Assembly (NCBI GenBank): GCA_905339215.1 | Contig: CAJPFN010000005.1 | Location: 1 to 64,000, forward strand | Origin: Rhizobiaceae bacterium | Lineage (GTDB): Bacteria > Pseudomonadota > Alphaproteobacteria > Rhizobiales > Rhizobiaceae | Length of the DNA stretch: 64,000 nt | Direction of reading: 5' to 3' | Shown: piece by piece, positions 17,645 through 26,210 of the stretch | Layout of the letters: every line of letters begins with the position of its first letter | Position numbering within the stretch: the first letter of the stretch is position 1 | Notes under the pieces: generated by a model | What the model saw: only the letters and a program-made list of their open reading frames with translations | Database searches by the model: none | What the model was told of the DNA's origin: nothing | Made by a program: the position numbers and the translations under genes

Positions 17645-18565
17645 TTACTCCGCAGCGAGCCTGTCCTCGCTGGCATAGGTGGCGCGGTAGAGCGCGCGTT
17701 GGCGGTTCAGCGCCACCATCGTGTTGCGGAGCAGGATCGCCACGGTCACCGGGCCGACGCCGCCGGGCACGGGCGTGATCCAGGACGCCACTTCCTTGAC
17801 ACTTTCGGTGTCGACGTCGCCGACGATGCGGCTCGACCCATCGGGCAGCGTCTCGGCATTGATGCCGATGTCGATGACCGCGGCGCCCGGCTTCACCATG
17901 TCGGCCTTGATCAGCCGCGGCCTGCCGACAGCGACGAACAGCGCGTCGGCGCGGCGTGCGTGCGCGGCAACCGAGCGCGTCATGTGGTGGCAGACGGTCA
18001 CGGTTGCCCCTTCGCTCATCAGAAGGAAAGCGATCGGCTTGCCGACGATTTCGGAGTGGCCGACGATCACGACCTCAAGACCCTTCAGTTCGAGGCCGGT
18101 GGCCTTGAGCAGTTCGACCGATGCCGCGGCTGTGCACGGCGCCAGGTCGAGCTGGTTGTAGACGATGTTGCCGATCGAGGCCGGGTGCATGCCCTCGACG
18201 TCCTTCAGCGGATGAATCGCCGCCTGGATGGCCTTGATCGGGATGTGCGCCGGCACCGGGCGCTGGATGATGATACCGGTGATGCGCGGATCGGCGTTCA
18301 TGCCGTGGATCGCCGCCTCGAGTTCTTCCGCGGTCAGTTCGGCCGGAAAGCGCCGCTCCTCGAAGCCGATGCCGGCCTGCTCGGCCTTTGCGCGCTGATT
18401 GCGAACGTAGACGTCGACGGCGGCGACGTCGCCGACGGTTATCGAGACCAGCTTCGGAGCGAAACCTTCGGCGGCGGCTTGCTCGGCGGCCACCCTCACC
18501 TCGGCGATGATGCGCGCGGCGACGGGACCGCCCTTGAGGTAGCGCGTGTCTGCGGGAAGGGTCAT
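17645..18565 (-). CDS. FolD-like methylenetetrahydrofolate dehydrogenase paralogue lacking the catalytic lysine
   Basis: This 306-residue protein has the FolD fold that normally acts as NADP-dependent 5,10-methylene-THF dehydrogenase and 5,10-methenyl-THF cyclohydrolase. Aligned by eye to E. coli FolD, the signature YVASK (catalytic Lys54) reads YVRNQ here, and KDVDG (Asp121) reads KDVEG. The Gln in the VQLPLP motif is kept (IQRPVP), as are the dinucleotide loop (VGHSEIVGKP) and the C-terminal TPVPGGVGPVT. The product is longer than usual at the C-terminus (RALYRATYASEDRLAAE). It probably is a second, specialised FolD beside a standard copy elsewhere; it may keep only the dehydrogenase activity. 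The gene stands alone, downstream of an L,D-transpeptidase gene. Confidence 0.85.
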   Translation of the reverse strand: MTLPADTRYLKGGPVAARIIAEVRVAAEQAAAEGFAPKLVSITVGDVAAVDVYVRNQRAKAEQAGIGFEERRFPAELTAEELEAAIHGMNADPRITGIIIQRPVPAHIPIKAIQAAIHPLKDVEGMHPASIGNIVYNQLDLAPCTAAASVELLKATGLELKGLEVVIVGHSEIVGKPIAFLLMSEGATVTVCHHMTRSVAAHARRADALFVAVGRPRLIKADMVKPGAAVIDIGINAETLPDGSSRIVGDVDTESVKEVASWITPVPGGVGPVTVAILLRNTMVALNRQRALYRATYASEDRLAAE

Positions 18566-18621
18566 GGGAAGCTGCTCCGCTCGATGATGCGGCGCCTCCC
18601 TAGCAGAAGCGCAAACGAAAA

Positions 18622-18650
18622 GGGCAGCGCGATTGCGAACCGCGCTGCCC
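18622..18650 (-). terminator. Rho-independent terminator after the L,D-transpeptidase gene
   Basis: Perfect 10-base stem GGGCAGCGCG (18622-18631) and CGCGCTGCCC (18641-18650) around a 9-base loop. On the minus strand the stem is followed by TTTTCG. It lies 33 bases past the stop of the L,D-transpeptidase gene and before folD, separating the two transcripts. Confidence 0.75.
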
Positions 18651-18682
18651 CTGCCGCGACGTCTGCCGTCGATGGCGGCCGT

Positions 18683-19432
18683 TTAGAGGACCATGACCTG
18701 CGTACCGACCTTCACGCGTTCGAATAGGTCGACGACGTCCTCGTTGCGCATGCGAATGCAGCCCGACGAGGCGTTGGTGCCGATCGTCCAGGGCGCGTTG
18801 GTGCCGTGGATGCGGTAAAGCGTATCTCCGAGATAGAGAGCGCGCGCGCCGAGCGGATTCTCGGGCCCGCCGGGCATGTGTGCGGGCAGGATGCGGCCCT
18901 TGGCCCGCTCGCGCACGATCATCTCCGCCGGCGGACGCCAGTCCGGCCATACCGCCTTGCGCGAAATGTTGTGCGTGCCGGTCCAGCCAAAACCTTCCTT
19001 GCCGACGCCGACACCGTAGCGGCGCGCCTGGCCGCCCGCCTCGATCAGGTAGAGGAACTTGTTGCGGCTATCGATGACGATGCTGCCGGGCTTACCCGGG
19101 CCGTCATAAGCGACCTGCTGGGGAAGATACTTCGGATCCATCTTCCGCTGCATCTCGGCACGCGTATACATCGGCGCGACGGCGGCGGTCTGCATGCGGT
19201 CGGGCTGCTGCTCCTGCCGGCGCACGCGGCGCTGTTCGGGGAAGGGTGAACGCTGCGCCTGCCGGCGCACCAGCACGCCGGGCTTGCGCCCGAGCTGGAT
19301 GACCCACGGTGCGGCGAGATCAGGTGAGACGACCACGGGCGGACGTGTCGCGTAGCGGTCGTTGGCAGTCGCGGGCATCGCGGCAGCAATCATGGCGGCC
19401 GCCGCGCCCGCCAGGAGGGCAAGTTTCTTCAT
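18683..19432 (-). CDS. L,D-transpeptidase (YkuD domain), periplasmic
   Basis: This exported 249-residue enzyme cross-links peptidoglycan peptides (3-3 links) or attaches proteins to peptidoglycan. It begins with a signal peptide (MKKLALLAGAAAAMIAAAMPATA). A basic, Gln/Arg-rich linker of about 80 residues follows (RRQAQRSPFPEQRRVRRQEQQ). The YkuD domain starts at GSIVIDSRNKFLYLIE, with the catalytic block IHGTNAPWTIGTNASSGCIRM containing the His and the nucleophile Cys. The start is placed at ATG 19432, because the preceding six codons are unlikely ahead of the signal peptide. It is followed by its own terminator, so it is not co-transcribed with the FolD-like gene. The architecture is typical of the many rhizobial YkuD proteins. 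Confidence 0.93.
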   Translation of the reverse strand: MKKLALLAGAAAAMIAAAMPATANDRYATRPPVVVSPDLAAPWVIQLGRKPGVLVRRQAQRSPFPEQRRVRRQEQQPDRMQTAAVAPMYTRAEMQRKMDPKYLPQQVAYDGPGKPGSIVIDSRNKFLYLIEAGGQARRYGVGVGKEGFGWTGTHNISRKAVWPDWRPPAEMIVRERAKGRILPAHMPGGPENPLGARALYLGDTLYRIHGTNAPWTIGTNASSGCIRMRNEDVVDLFERVKVGTQVMVL

Positions 19433-19646
19433 CGGACGTACTCTCAACACTCGATCGTCACGGGACGAGGCCGGAATGGACCAGAACCTCGCTGACGCGA
19501 TGTTTGAGCACTTCCGGCAACCGAATGGTGAATCGGAATGCTTAAAGGGCCGCAGTCGGCGTAAACCTTTCGGTGTGGTTACTGCGCAGTGCAGGAATCT
19601 GGTAAAGGCCCGGTGAACCTGCGCTCATACGCGTTAAGGATCGCTC

Positions 19647-20315
19647 ATGACGGACAAGAACAACGGTCTTCTGGCGGGACCGGACGGCCGCCTGCGCTGT
19701 GCGTGGCATGGCAACGACGACGTCTACCGGCGCTACCACGACGACGAATGGGGCCGTCCGGTCGACGACGACCGCCGGCTGTTCGAGAAGATCTGCCTGG
19801 AAGGCTTTCAGTCCGGGCTGTCGTGGCTGACCATCCTGCGGAAGCGCGAGAATTTTCGCGCCGCCTTCGACGGTTTCGATTTCCATCGTATCGCCCGCTA
19901 CGGCGATGCGGATGTCGAGCGGCTGCTCGCCGACGCCGGCATCGTACGCCACCGCGGCAAGATCGAATCGACCATCAACAACGCAAGTCGTGCCATCGAA
20001 CTCGTCGAGGACGCCGGCTCGCTTGCCGCCTTCTTCTGGCGGTTCGAACCGACGTTGCAGGAGCGGCCGGACCGCCTCGACTGGGCGACGCTTCGAGCCA
20101 TGCCGACGACGCCAGCATCGACCCGCATTTCCAAGGAACTGAAGAAACGCGGCTGGACCTTCGTCGGCCCGACCACTGCCTACGCGTTCATGCAGGCGAT
20201 GGGCATGGTCAACGATCATATCGAGGGCTGCGCCTATCGGGACGAGATCGAGCGGGCCCGCGGGGCCTTTCGCAGGCCCATCCCCAGCGCCGCCGCGGGC
20301 GTTCGCAGCGCCTAA
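19647..20315 (+). CDS. tag: DNA-3-methyladenine glycosylase I
   Basis: Tag removes 3-methyladenine from alkylated DNA, opening base excision repair. The 222-residue product has the zinc-binding residues of the family: Cys and His in RCAWHGNDDVYRRYHDDEWG near the N-terminus, and the NDHIEGC motif near the C-terminus. The helix-hairpin-helix region includes FQSGLSWLTILRKRENFR and the base-pocket Trp and Glu residues. A short tail of about 20 residues follows the zinc motif. It is a single gene; fumC follows after 88 bases. No ada-like operator was recognised. Confidence 0.94.
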   Translation: MTDKNNGLLAGPDGRLRCAWHGNDDVYRRYHDDEWGRPVDDDRRLFEKICLEGFQSGLSWLTILRKRENFRAAFDGFDFHRIARYGDADVERLLADAGIVRHRGKIESTINNASRAIELVEDAGSLAAFFWRFEPTLQERPDRLDWATLRAMPTTPASTRISKELKKRGWTFVGPTTAYAFMQAMGMVNDHIEGCAYRDEIERARGAFRRPIPSAAAGVRSA

Positions 20316-20403
20316 TCGATTTTACAATTGACCCGCGACGCACTCCGGTATTTGCACCTTCGCACAAACCCGCCGGATCGCCGGCTTCTTTCGGAAAGAA
20401 CCC

Positions 20404-21795
20404 ATGACAACCAACCGCACCGAGACTGATACTTTCGGACCCATCGAGGTCGCGTCCGACCGCTACTGGGGCGCACAGGCGCAGCGCTCGCTCGGCAATT
20501 TCAAGATCGGCTGGGAAAAGCAGCCGCTGTCGATCGTCCGGTCACTCGGCATCGTCAAGCGCGCAGCGGCAGAAGCCAACATGGCGCTGGGCCGGCTCGA
20601 CCCGAAACTCGGGGAAACCATCGTCAAGGCCGCACAGGAGGTGATTGACGGCAAGCTCAACGACCACTTCCCGCTGGTGGTCTGGCAGACCGGCTCGGGC
20701 ACGCAGTCCAACATGAACGCCAACGAGGTCATCTCAAACCGCGCCATCGAGATGCTGGGCGGGCAGATGGGTTCCAAGAAGCCGGTCCACCCCAACGACC
20801 ACGTCAACATGAGCCAGTCGTCGAACGATACCTACCCGACGGCTATGCACATCGCCTGCGCGGAGCGGATCATCCACGACCTGCTGCCGGCGCTGAAGCA
20901 TCTGCATGCCGCGCTTGACGCCAAAGCGAAGGCCTTCGACCACATCGTCAAGATCGGCCGAACGCACACCCAGGACGCCACCCCGCTGACGCTCGGCCAG
21001 GAGTTCTCCGGCTATGCCTCGCAGGTCGCCTCATCGATCAAGCGCATCGAACTGACGCTTCCGGGCCTCCAGGAACTGGCCCAGGGCGGTACGGCGGTCG
21101 GTACCGGGCTCAACGCCCCGATCGGCTTCGCCGAGAAGGTCGCCGACCGCATCGCCGCCATCACCGGCATCGCCTTCACCTCCGCGCCCAACAAGTTCGA
21201 GGCACTCGCCGCGCATGATTCCATGGTCTTCAGCCATGGCGCGATCAACGCGGCGGCGGCAGCGCTGTTCAAGATCGCCAACGACATCCGCTTCCTCGGC
21301 TCCGGCCCGCGCTCCGGCCTCGGCGAACTGGCGCTGCCGGAGAACGAGCCGGGTTCCTCGATCATGCCCGGCAAGGTCAATCCGACCCAGAGCGAGGCCT
21401 TGACCCAGGTCTGCGTCCAGGTGTTCGGCAACCATGCCGCGCTCACCTTCGCCGGCAGCCAAGGGCATTTCGAGCTCAACGTCTATAACCCGCTGATGGC
21501 CTACAATTTCCTGCAGTCGGTGCAACTCCTGTCGGACGCCGCGCGCTCGTTCACCGACAACTGCGTGGTCGGCATCGAGGCGCGCGAGGACAACATCAAG
21601 GCTGCACTCGACCGCTCGCTGATGCTGGTGACCGCGCTGGCGCCGACCATCGGCTACGACAACGCCGCCAAGATCGCCAAGACCGCGCACAAGAAGGGCA
21701 CAACGCTGCGCGAGGAGGCGGTCGGCGGCGGCTACGTGTCCGACGCTGAGTTCGACCGCCTGGTGCGGCCCGAGGACATGACCCGCCCGGGCTGA
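20404..21795 (+). CDS. fumC: Fumarate hydratase class II
   Basis: FumC interconverts fumarate and L-malate in the citric acid cycle without an iron-sulfur cluster. The 463-residue product has all family marks: [11 protein letters not shown] at the start, [60 protein letters not shown] with the catalytic His, and the mobile loop [16 protein letters not shown]. The C-terminus carries [15 protein letters not shown]. It is preceded by a short gap after tag and stands alone. Length and motifs match the E. coli enzyme closely, so the assignment to fumC rather than argininosuccinate lyase or aspartase is certain. Confidence 0.97.
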   Translation: MTTNRTETDTFGPIEVASDRYWGAQAQRSLGNFKIGWEKQPLSIVRSLGIVKRAAAEANMALGRLDPKLGETIVKAAQEVIDGKLNDHFPLVVWQTGSGTQSNMNANEVISNRAIEMLGGQMGSKKPVHPNDHVNMSQSSNDTYPTAMHIACAERIIHDLLPALKHLHAALDAKAKAFDHIVKIGRTHTQDATPLTLGQEFSGYASQVASSIKRIELTLPGLQELAQGGTAVGTGLNAPIGFAEKVADRIAAITGIAFTSAPNKFEALAAHDSMVFSHGAINAAAAALFKIANDIRFLGSGPRSGLGELALPENEPGSSIMPGKVNPTQSEALTQVCVQVFGNHAALTFAGSQGHFELNVYNPLMAYNFLQSVQLLSDAARSFTDNCVVGIEAREDNIKAALDRSLMLVTALAPTIGYDNAAKIAKTAHKKGTTLREEAVGGGYVSDAEFDRLVRPEDMTRPG

Positions 21796-21875
21796 CATCA
21801 CAGAATGGTGAACATGATTTTATACGTCGTTCACAAATTGAGAACGTAGCGTTCGTCACAAGACGGCTCCCCTAG

Positions 21876-21908
21876 AACGACGAAACCCTCTAGTCGGGTT
21901 TCATCGTT
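21876..21908 (+). other. Hairpin in the leader of the DoxX gene
   Basis: AACGA-c-GAAACCC (21876-21888) pairs with GGGTTTC-a-TCGTT (21896-21908) around a 7-base loop, giving 12 pairs with one mismatch. It stands 3 bases before the GGAG ribosome site of the DoxX gene. It has no following T run, so it is more likely a leader structure than a terminator for fumC. Confidence 0.45.
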
Positions 21909-21922
21909 CCCTGGAGAATTTC

Positions 21923-22306
21923 ATGTCCAACAGCTTCGTCCTCCTCGTCTCGCGCATCATGCTGGTGCTTCTGTTCCTCGTTTCCGGCGCCGGCATGGCC
22001 TCGATGCCGAGCGGCATCGCCGGCTACTTCTCCAGCCTCGGCATCCCGGCGGCCGGAATGGTTGTCTGGCTTGTCATCGCCCTGAAGATCGTCGCCGGCA
22101 TTGCCATCGTCCTCGGCTACCAGACCCGCTACGCGGCCTATGCGCTCGCTGCCTTCTCCGTGGGCGCCGCGCTCATCGGCCACAACAACTTTGCCGACCA
22201 GAACGAGATGACGCAGTTCCTGAAAGACCTCTCGATCGCCGGCGGCTTGTTGGCGCTCTCGGTGGCCGGACCGGGCAGCATGTCGATCGACGCCCGCCGC
22301 GGCTGA
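21923..22306 (+). CDS. DoxX family membrane protein
   Basis: This is a 127-residue protein with four predicted membrane helices: LLVSRIMLVLLFLVSGAGM, AAGMVVWLVIALKIVAGIAIVLGY, YAAYALAAFSVGAALIGH and FLKDLSIAGGLLALSVAG. The order and the segments NSFVLLVSRIMLVLLF, SGIAGYFSSLGIP and NEMTQFLKDLSIAGGLL fit the DoxX family, whose members act in redox-linked membrane processes that remain poorly defined. It has a good ribosome site (CTGGAG) and a hairpin in its leader, and is closed by a strong terminator, so it is a monocistronic unit. No partner gene hints at a specific substrate. Confidence 0.88.
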   Translation: MSNSFVLLVSRIMLVLLFLVSGAGMASMPSGIAGYFSSLGIPAAGMVVWLVIALKIVAGIAIVLGYQTRYAAYALAAFSVGAALIGHNNFADQNEMTQFLKDLSIAGGLLALSVAGPGSMSIDARRG

Positions 22307-22332
22307 GATCCTCTTACTCAATCGAATCTTTG

Positions 22333-22366
22333 GAGGCCCGGAACGATCCGGGCCTCTTTCGATTCG
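22333..22366 (+). terminator. Rho-independent terminator after the DoxX gene
   Basis: Stem GAGGCCCGG (22333-22341) with CCGGGCCTC (22348-22356) and a 6-base loop is followed by TTTC. Outer bases CGAATC (22323-22328) and GATTCG (22361-22366) extend the pairing. It lies 27 bases after the DoxX stop and can also serve the converging amidotransferase gene. Confidence 0.8.
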
Positions 22367-22395
22367 TGGACAGTCCGCAAAGGCTTAGTTTGGAT

Positions 22396-23094
22396 TCAGA
22401 TCTGCCGCGTCCAGGCACGGGCTATGGCGAGCCCGACCTCGTCGGCCTGGGGTCCGTGGCGCGCTTCCTCGGCCGCATGGCGGACCGCCCAGTCCGGCTG
22501 GCGCTCGGCGAGGTAGTCGGCGAACAGCCCGTTCCATTCGCGGACCAGCCTGCGGTCGGCCTCGAAATGGAACTGGACGGCGTAGCCCGCCCGGCCGACG
22601 CGAAAAGCCTGGTTGGCGGCGACCGCGCTCGACGCCAGATGCGCCACTCCTGGCGGCAGGGTGAAGGTATCGTCGTGCCACTGGAAGATCGAGAACTCGG
22701 CGGGCAGTTCGCCGAGCACCGGGTCCGCGCGCGCTCCCCCGGTCAGGCCGACCTTCTGCCAGCCGAATTCGCTGGCGCCGCCGATCTGGTTGGTGCCGCC
22801 GAAGGCCCGCGCCATCAACTGGCTGCCGAGACAGATGCCGAGCATGGCGCGATCGCCGCGGTCAAATTCGCGGATGAGGTCGAGCAGCGCCGGGATGTAG
22901 GGGTAATCGTCGTCGGCGAGCGCATTCTGGCCGCCGCCGAGGATGACCGCTGCGTCGTGGCCGGACGCGTCCGCGGGAAGCGGATCGCCGCGGTGCGCGA
23001 CCCTGAGGTCGAGTTCGGCGCCAGCCTCGGCGAGTGCCGCGCCGACCTGGCCGAGGCCCGTGTTGTCGTAGTTCTGGACGACGAGGACCCGCAT
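22396..23094 (-). CDS. Class I glutamine amidotransferase-like protein (GuaA N-domain type)
   Basis: This stand-alone class I glutamine amidotransferase domain has 232 residues. It shows the oxyanion strand and nucleophile elbow MLGICLGSQLMARAFGG with the catalytic Cys, and the His/Glu part of the triad as QFHFEAD. The start MRVLVVQNYDNTGLGQ and the segments ILGGGQNALADDDYPYIP and FQWHDDTFTLPPGVAHLA fit the GMP-synthase-like subgroup that acts alone, often in polyamine or amino acid degradation. ATG 23094 was chosen because the open frame upstream crosses the divergent gene. The true substrate cannot be told; a gamma-glutamyl hydrolase role is possible. Confidence 0.85.
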   Translation of the reverse strand: MRVLVVQNYDNTGLGQVGAALAEAGAELDLRVAHRGDPLPADASGHDAAVILGGGQNALADDDYPYIPALLDLIREFDRGDRAMLGICLGSQLMARAFGGTNQIGGASEFGWQKVGLTGGARADPVLGELPAEFSIFQWHDDTFTLPPGVAHLASSAVAANQAFRVGRAGYAVQFHFEADRRLVREWNGLFADYLAERQPDWAVRHAAEEARHGPQADEVGLAIARAWTRQI

Positions 23095-23178
23095 CGAGAA
23101 ATCGCTCCGCGCGAAACGGGGTGACAGGAAGAGCCGGAGCGATAGCATGGCCGTCGCGGGTCGCATAGGGAGGCCGAG

Positions 23179-23835
23179 ATGCCGCTGCAGAACCGGGTCG
23201 ATCCCTTCGGTGCGATCCACGCGGTCGCCGCGCGCGGCCTGTTCACCGGCAACCGCGGCGTCTTCCACGATCCAGCGACGAAGGCGCTGCTTCGCCGGCG
23301 TTGGTCGACGAAGGCCTGGATCGTCTGCGACCTTGTCCACCCCACGGGCACGACGCGCGAGCCGATGGGCCGCAACGCGCCGGGCGGCGGAGCCGGCTGG
23401 ACGGAACTCTTCTTCCTCGACGAGGTCACGGCGCTGGCAGCGGGCCATCGCCCCTGCTTCTACTGCCGCCGCGCCGCGGCGAAAGACTTTGCTGCCGCTT
23501 TCGCTCGCGGGCAGGGGTGCGGAACCCGATCGGCAGCGGAGATCGACTGCATCCTGCATCGCCAGCGCCTCGCCTCGGGCGGGTCCCCGCCGATCCTGAC
23601 GGCGGCCGAGGTGCGCGGCCTTCCCGATGGCGCGATGGTGGCCTACGGACCGAACGCCTTCGCCGTGAACGGAGGGAAGCTGCTTCCATGGGCGTTCACC
23701 GGCTATGGCGCGGCGCGGGCCTCGTGCCGCGGCCTTCCGCCCGAGGCGACGTTGATCACGCCGCCGGTGACGGTCGCGGCGCTCGCCAACGGCTACAGGC
23801 CGGTCTGGCATGCTTCAGTGGCACACAAGACGTGA
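23179..23835 (+). CDS. Conserved hypothetical protein with a CxxC motif
   Basis: I do not recognise a named family for this 218-residue protein. It starts MPLQNRVDPFGAIHAV and contains RRRWSTKAWIVCDLVHP, a WTELFFLDEVTALAAGHRPCFYCRRAAAKDF segment with a possible metal or structural CFYC pair, and a second half with VAYGPNAFAVNGGKLLPWAFTGYG. The residues look like those of a small soluble cytoplasmic protein with no signal or membrane segment. It is divergent from the amidotransferase gene (84 bases apart) and 51 bases before rsmE. Codon use is like its neighbours. It is probably real because the coding frame is strong over its whole length. Confidence 0.75.
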   Translation: MPLQNRVDPFGAIHAVAARGLFTGNRGVFHDPATKALLRRRWSTKAWIVCDLVHPTGTTREPMGRNAPGGGAGWTELFFLDEVTALAAGHRPCFYCRRAAAKDFAAAFARGQGCGTRSAAEIDCILHRQRLASGGSPPILTAAEVRGLPDGAMVAYGPNAFAVNGGKLLPWAFTGYGAARASCRGLPPEATLITPPVTVAALANGYRPVWHASVAHKT

Positions 23836-23886
23836 TCGCCGCGCCATCTTGACCGGACGGCCGATACCAGACCATCACTCCTGCCC

Positions 23887-24621
23887 ATGCGCGCCAACTA
23901 CCGAATGCAGCGACTCTACCTGCCGCACGATCTCGTCCGGGACGCCGTCGTCGAGCCCGATCCGCAGCAGTCCCACTACCTCTCGCACGTACTCCGGCTG
24001 AGGCCGGCGGCGAAACTGCTCGTCTTCAACGGTCGCGAAGGCGAATGGCTCGCCGAGGTCGCAGCCGTGGAAAAGAAGAAGACACTGCTCAGGCTGCTCG
24101 CCCAGGTCAGGCCGCAGCCGCCGCATCCCGACCTTTTCTATTGCTTCGCGCCGCTGAAGGCCGGCCGGCTCGACTATCTGGTGCAGAAGGCCGTCGAGAT
24201 GGGCGCAGGTGTGCTCCAGCCGGTCATCACCCAGCACACCCAGATGTCGACCGTGGGCGTCGACCGGCTACGCGCCAACGTCGTCGAGGCCGCCGAGCAG
24301 TGCGGCATCCTCGCCATCCCGCGCGTCGAGGACGCTATCAAGCTCGACCGCCTGCTCTGGTTGTGGGAACCAGGCCGCCGGCTGATCTTCTGCGACGAGG
24401 GCGCGGATACCAACAATCCAATCCCTGCCCTCTCGGCCATCTCCGAAAGAAAGCTCGGCCTGCTGGTCGGACCGGAAGGCGGGTTCTCCGACGAGGAACG
24501 CCAGCAGCTGCGCGCCCTTCCCTATGCCACGCCGATCCCGCTCGGGCCGCGCATCCTGAGGGCCGACACGGCGGCGGTGGCGGCGCTTGCCGTCATCCAG
24601 GCGACGATCGGCGACTGGTAA
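23887..24621 (+). CDS. rsmE: 16S rRNA (uracil-1498-N3)-methyltransferase
   Basis: RsmE methylates U1498 of 16S rRNA in the assembled 30S subunit. The 244-residue product has an N-terminal PUA-like domain ([36 protein letters not shown]) and a C-terminal SPOUT knot: [49 protein letters not shown] and [17 protein letters not shown]. The last two blocks form the S-adenosylmethionine site. The start at ATG 23887 ([10 protein letters not shown]) is common in alphaproteobacterial homologues. In related genomes gshA often follows rsmE; here an Hsp70-like gene stands between them. Confidence 0.95.
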   Translation: MRANYRMQRLYLPHDLVRDAVVEPDPQQSHYLSHVLRLRPAAKLLVFNGREGEWLAEVAAVEKKKTLLRLLAQVRPQPPHPDLFYCFAPLKAGRLDYLVQKAVEMGAGVLQPVITQHTQMSTVGVDRLRANVVEAAEQCGILAIPRVEDAIKLDRLLWLWEPGRRLIFCDEGADTNNPIPALSAISERKLGLLVGPEGGFSDEERQQLRALPYATPIPLGPRILRADTAAVAALAVIQATIGDW

Positions 24622-24807
24622 GCCGGCATCGGTAGAGGTCGCCGGGTACGGCCGGCTTTGCGGACCATTCGCCCAAACGCCCTTGCCAAGCTGCCTCCTG
24701 CCGTGCGACCAGCGCCGTCTCGTACGCGGGGGGCGCTTCGCTCCCGGTTTCATCCGGGGCGCGGGACGTCCCGTTCCAGTCATCTTCAGACAGGCAGGAC
24801 GCCCGCC

Positions 24808-26094
24808 ATGGCACGCGCGCTCGGGCTCGATTTCGGCACGACCAACACGGTCCTGGCCCTCGCCGACGCCGGCGGCGGCACGCATTCGATGGCGTTCGTG
24901 GGCAGCGCCGGCACGACCGACACCATGCGCACGGCGCTGTCGTTCATGAAGGGGGCGGTCGGCGGGCCATTGAAGGTCGAGGCGGGGCAAGCCGCGATCC
25001 GCCTGTTCATCGACAATCCCGGGGACTGCCGATTCCTCCAGTCGATCAAGACCTTCGCCGCGAGCGCGGCCTTCCAGGCCACCCAGGTTTTCGCCCGCCG
25101 CCACAGTTTCGAGGACCTGATGGAGGTGTTTCTGCGCCGCCTGCAGGCCTATGCCGGCGCCGGCTGGCCGGGCGACGTGGCGCGGCTGGTGGTCGGCCGC
25201 CCCGTCCGCTTCGCCGGGACCAACCCCGACGAGCGGCTGGCGATGGAACGCTACCGGGCGGCGCTTTCGCGCTTCGGCTTCCCGGCGGTCCACTACGTCT
25301 ACGAGCCGGTCGCCGCGGCCTACTGGTTCGCGCAGTCGCTTTCGCACGACGCGACCGTTCTGGTGGCCGACTTCGGCGGCGGCACCACCGACTACTCGCT
25401 GATCCGATTCGAGCGCCACGCCGGGCAGATGCGCGCCACGCCGATCGGCCATTCCGGCGTCGGCATTGCCGGCGACCACTTCGACTATCGCATGATCGAC
25501 AACCTCATCGCGCCCGAGATCGGCAAGGGCAGCAAGTTCAGGAGCTTCGACAAGCTGCTCGACCTGCCGGCCAGCTACTTCGCCAGCTTCGGCCGCTGGA
25601 ACCAGTTGTCGATCTTCAAGACGACGCGCGAGTTCACCGACCTGAAGTCGCTGGTCCGGGTCGCGACCGAGCCGGAGAAGCTGAAGCTGTTCGTCGACCT
25701 GATCGACTATGACGAGGGCTATCCGCTTTACCAGGCGATCTCGGCGACCAAGATGGAGCTGTCGCAGGCCGACGAGGCGGAATTCTCGTTCCCGCCTCTC
25801 GGCAAGGCCGGCCGCAAGGCCGTACGCCGGGCCGACTTCGAAGCCTGGATCGCCGACGACCTCGGCCGCATCGAGGACGCGCTCGAGGAAGTGCTGCAGA
25901 CGACGAACACGCCGGCCGGCGCGATCGACAAGGTGTTCCTGACCGGCGGTACCTCGTTCGTGCCGGCCGTGCGCGCCATCTTCTCCCGCCGCTTCGACGC
26001 GGGCCGAATCGAGAGCGGCGGCGAGCTCTTGTCGATCGCGCACGGCCTGGCACTGATCGGCGAAAGCGGCGACGTCGAGAGCTGGGCGGCCTGA
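24808..26094 (+). CDS. Hsp70-like ATPase (YegD-type), without substrate-binding domain
   Basis: This 428-residue protein is made of an Hsp70/actin-type nucleotide-binding domain. Phosphate 1 motif LDFGTTNTVLAL is at residue 6, the connect region is YEPVAAAYWFAQ, phosphate 2 is VADFGGGTTDYSLI at about 190, and the adenosine motif is VFLTGGTSFVPAVRAIF at about 380. The C-terminal beta-sandwich and lid of DnaK are absent, as in E. coli YegD. An insert with KFRSFDKLLDLPASYFASFGRWNQ separates the lobes. ATG 24808 was selected because the domain begins there. It is not next to dnaJ or grpE, so a dedicated non-canonical chaperone role is likely but unproven. Confidence 0.85.
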   Translation: MARALGLDFGTTNTVLALADAGGGTHSMAFVGSAGTTDTMRTALSFMKGAVGGPLKVEAGQAAIRLFIDNPGDCRFLQSIKTFAASAAFQATQVFARRHSFEDLMEVFLRRLQAYAGAGWPGDVARLVVGRPVRFAGTNPDERLAMERYRAALSRFGFPAVHYVYEPVAAAYWFAQSLSHDATVLVADFGGGTTDYSLIRFERHAGQMRATPIGHSGVGIAGDHFDYRMIDNLIAPEIGKGSKFRSFDKLLDLPASYFASFGRWNQLSIFKTTREFTDLKSLVRVATEPEKLKLFVDLIDYDEGYPLYQAISATKMELSQADEAEFSFPPLGKAGRKAVRRADFEAWIADDLGRIEDALEEVLQTTNTPAGAIDKVFLTGGTSFVPAVRAIFSRRFDAGRIESGGELLSIAHGLALIGESGDVESWAA

Positions 26095-26210
26095 CGCAGC
26101 GGACGGCCTGCCGATCAGCCGGCCTTGATCGAGCCTCAAGATTTTTCGCTTGCCGGAGCGCGTGCGGATCGTCCATCTAGCGCCGGCATCGGGGACAGGG
26201 GTTTTCTTCC

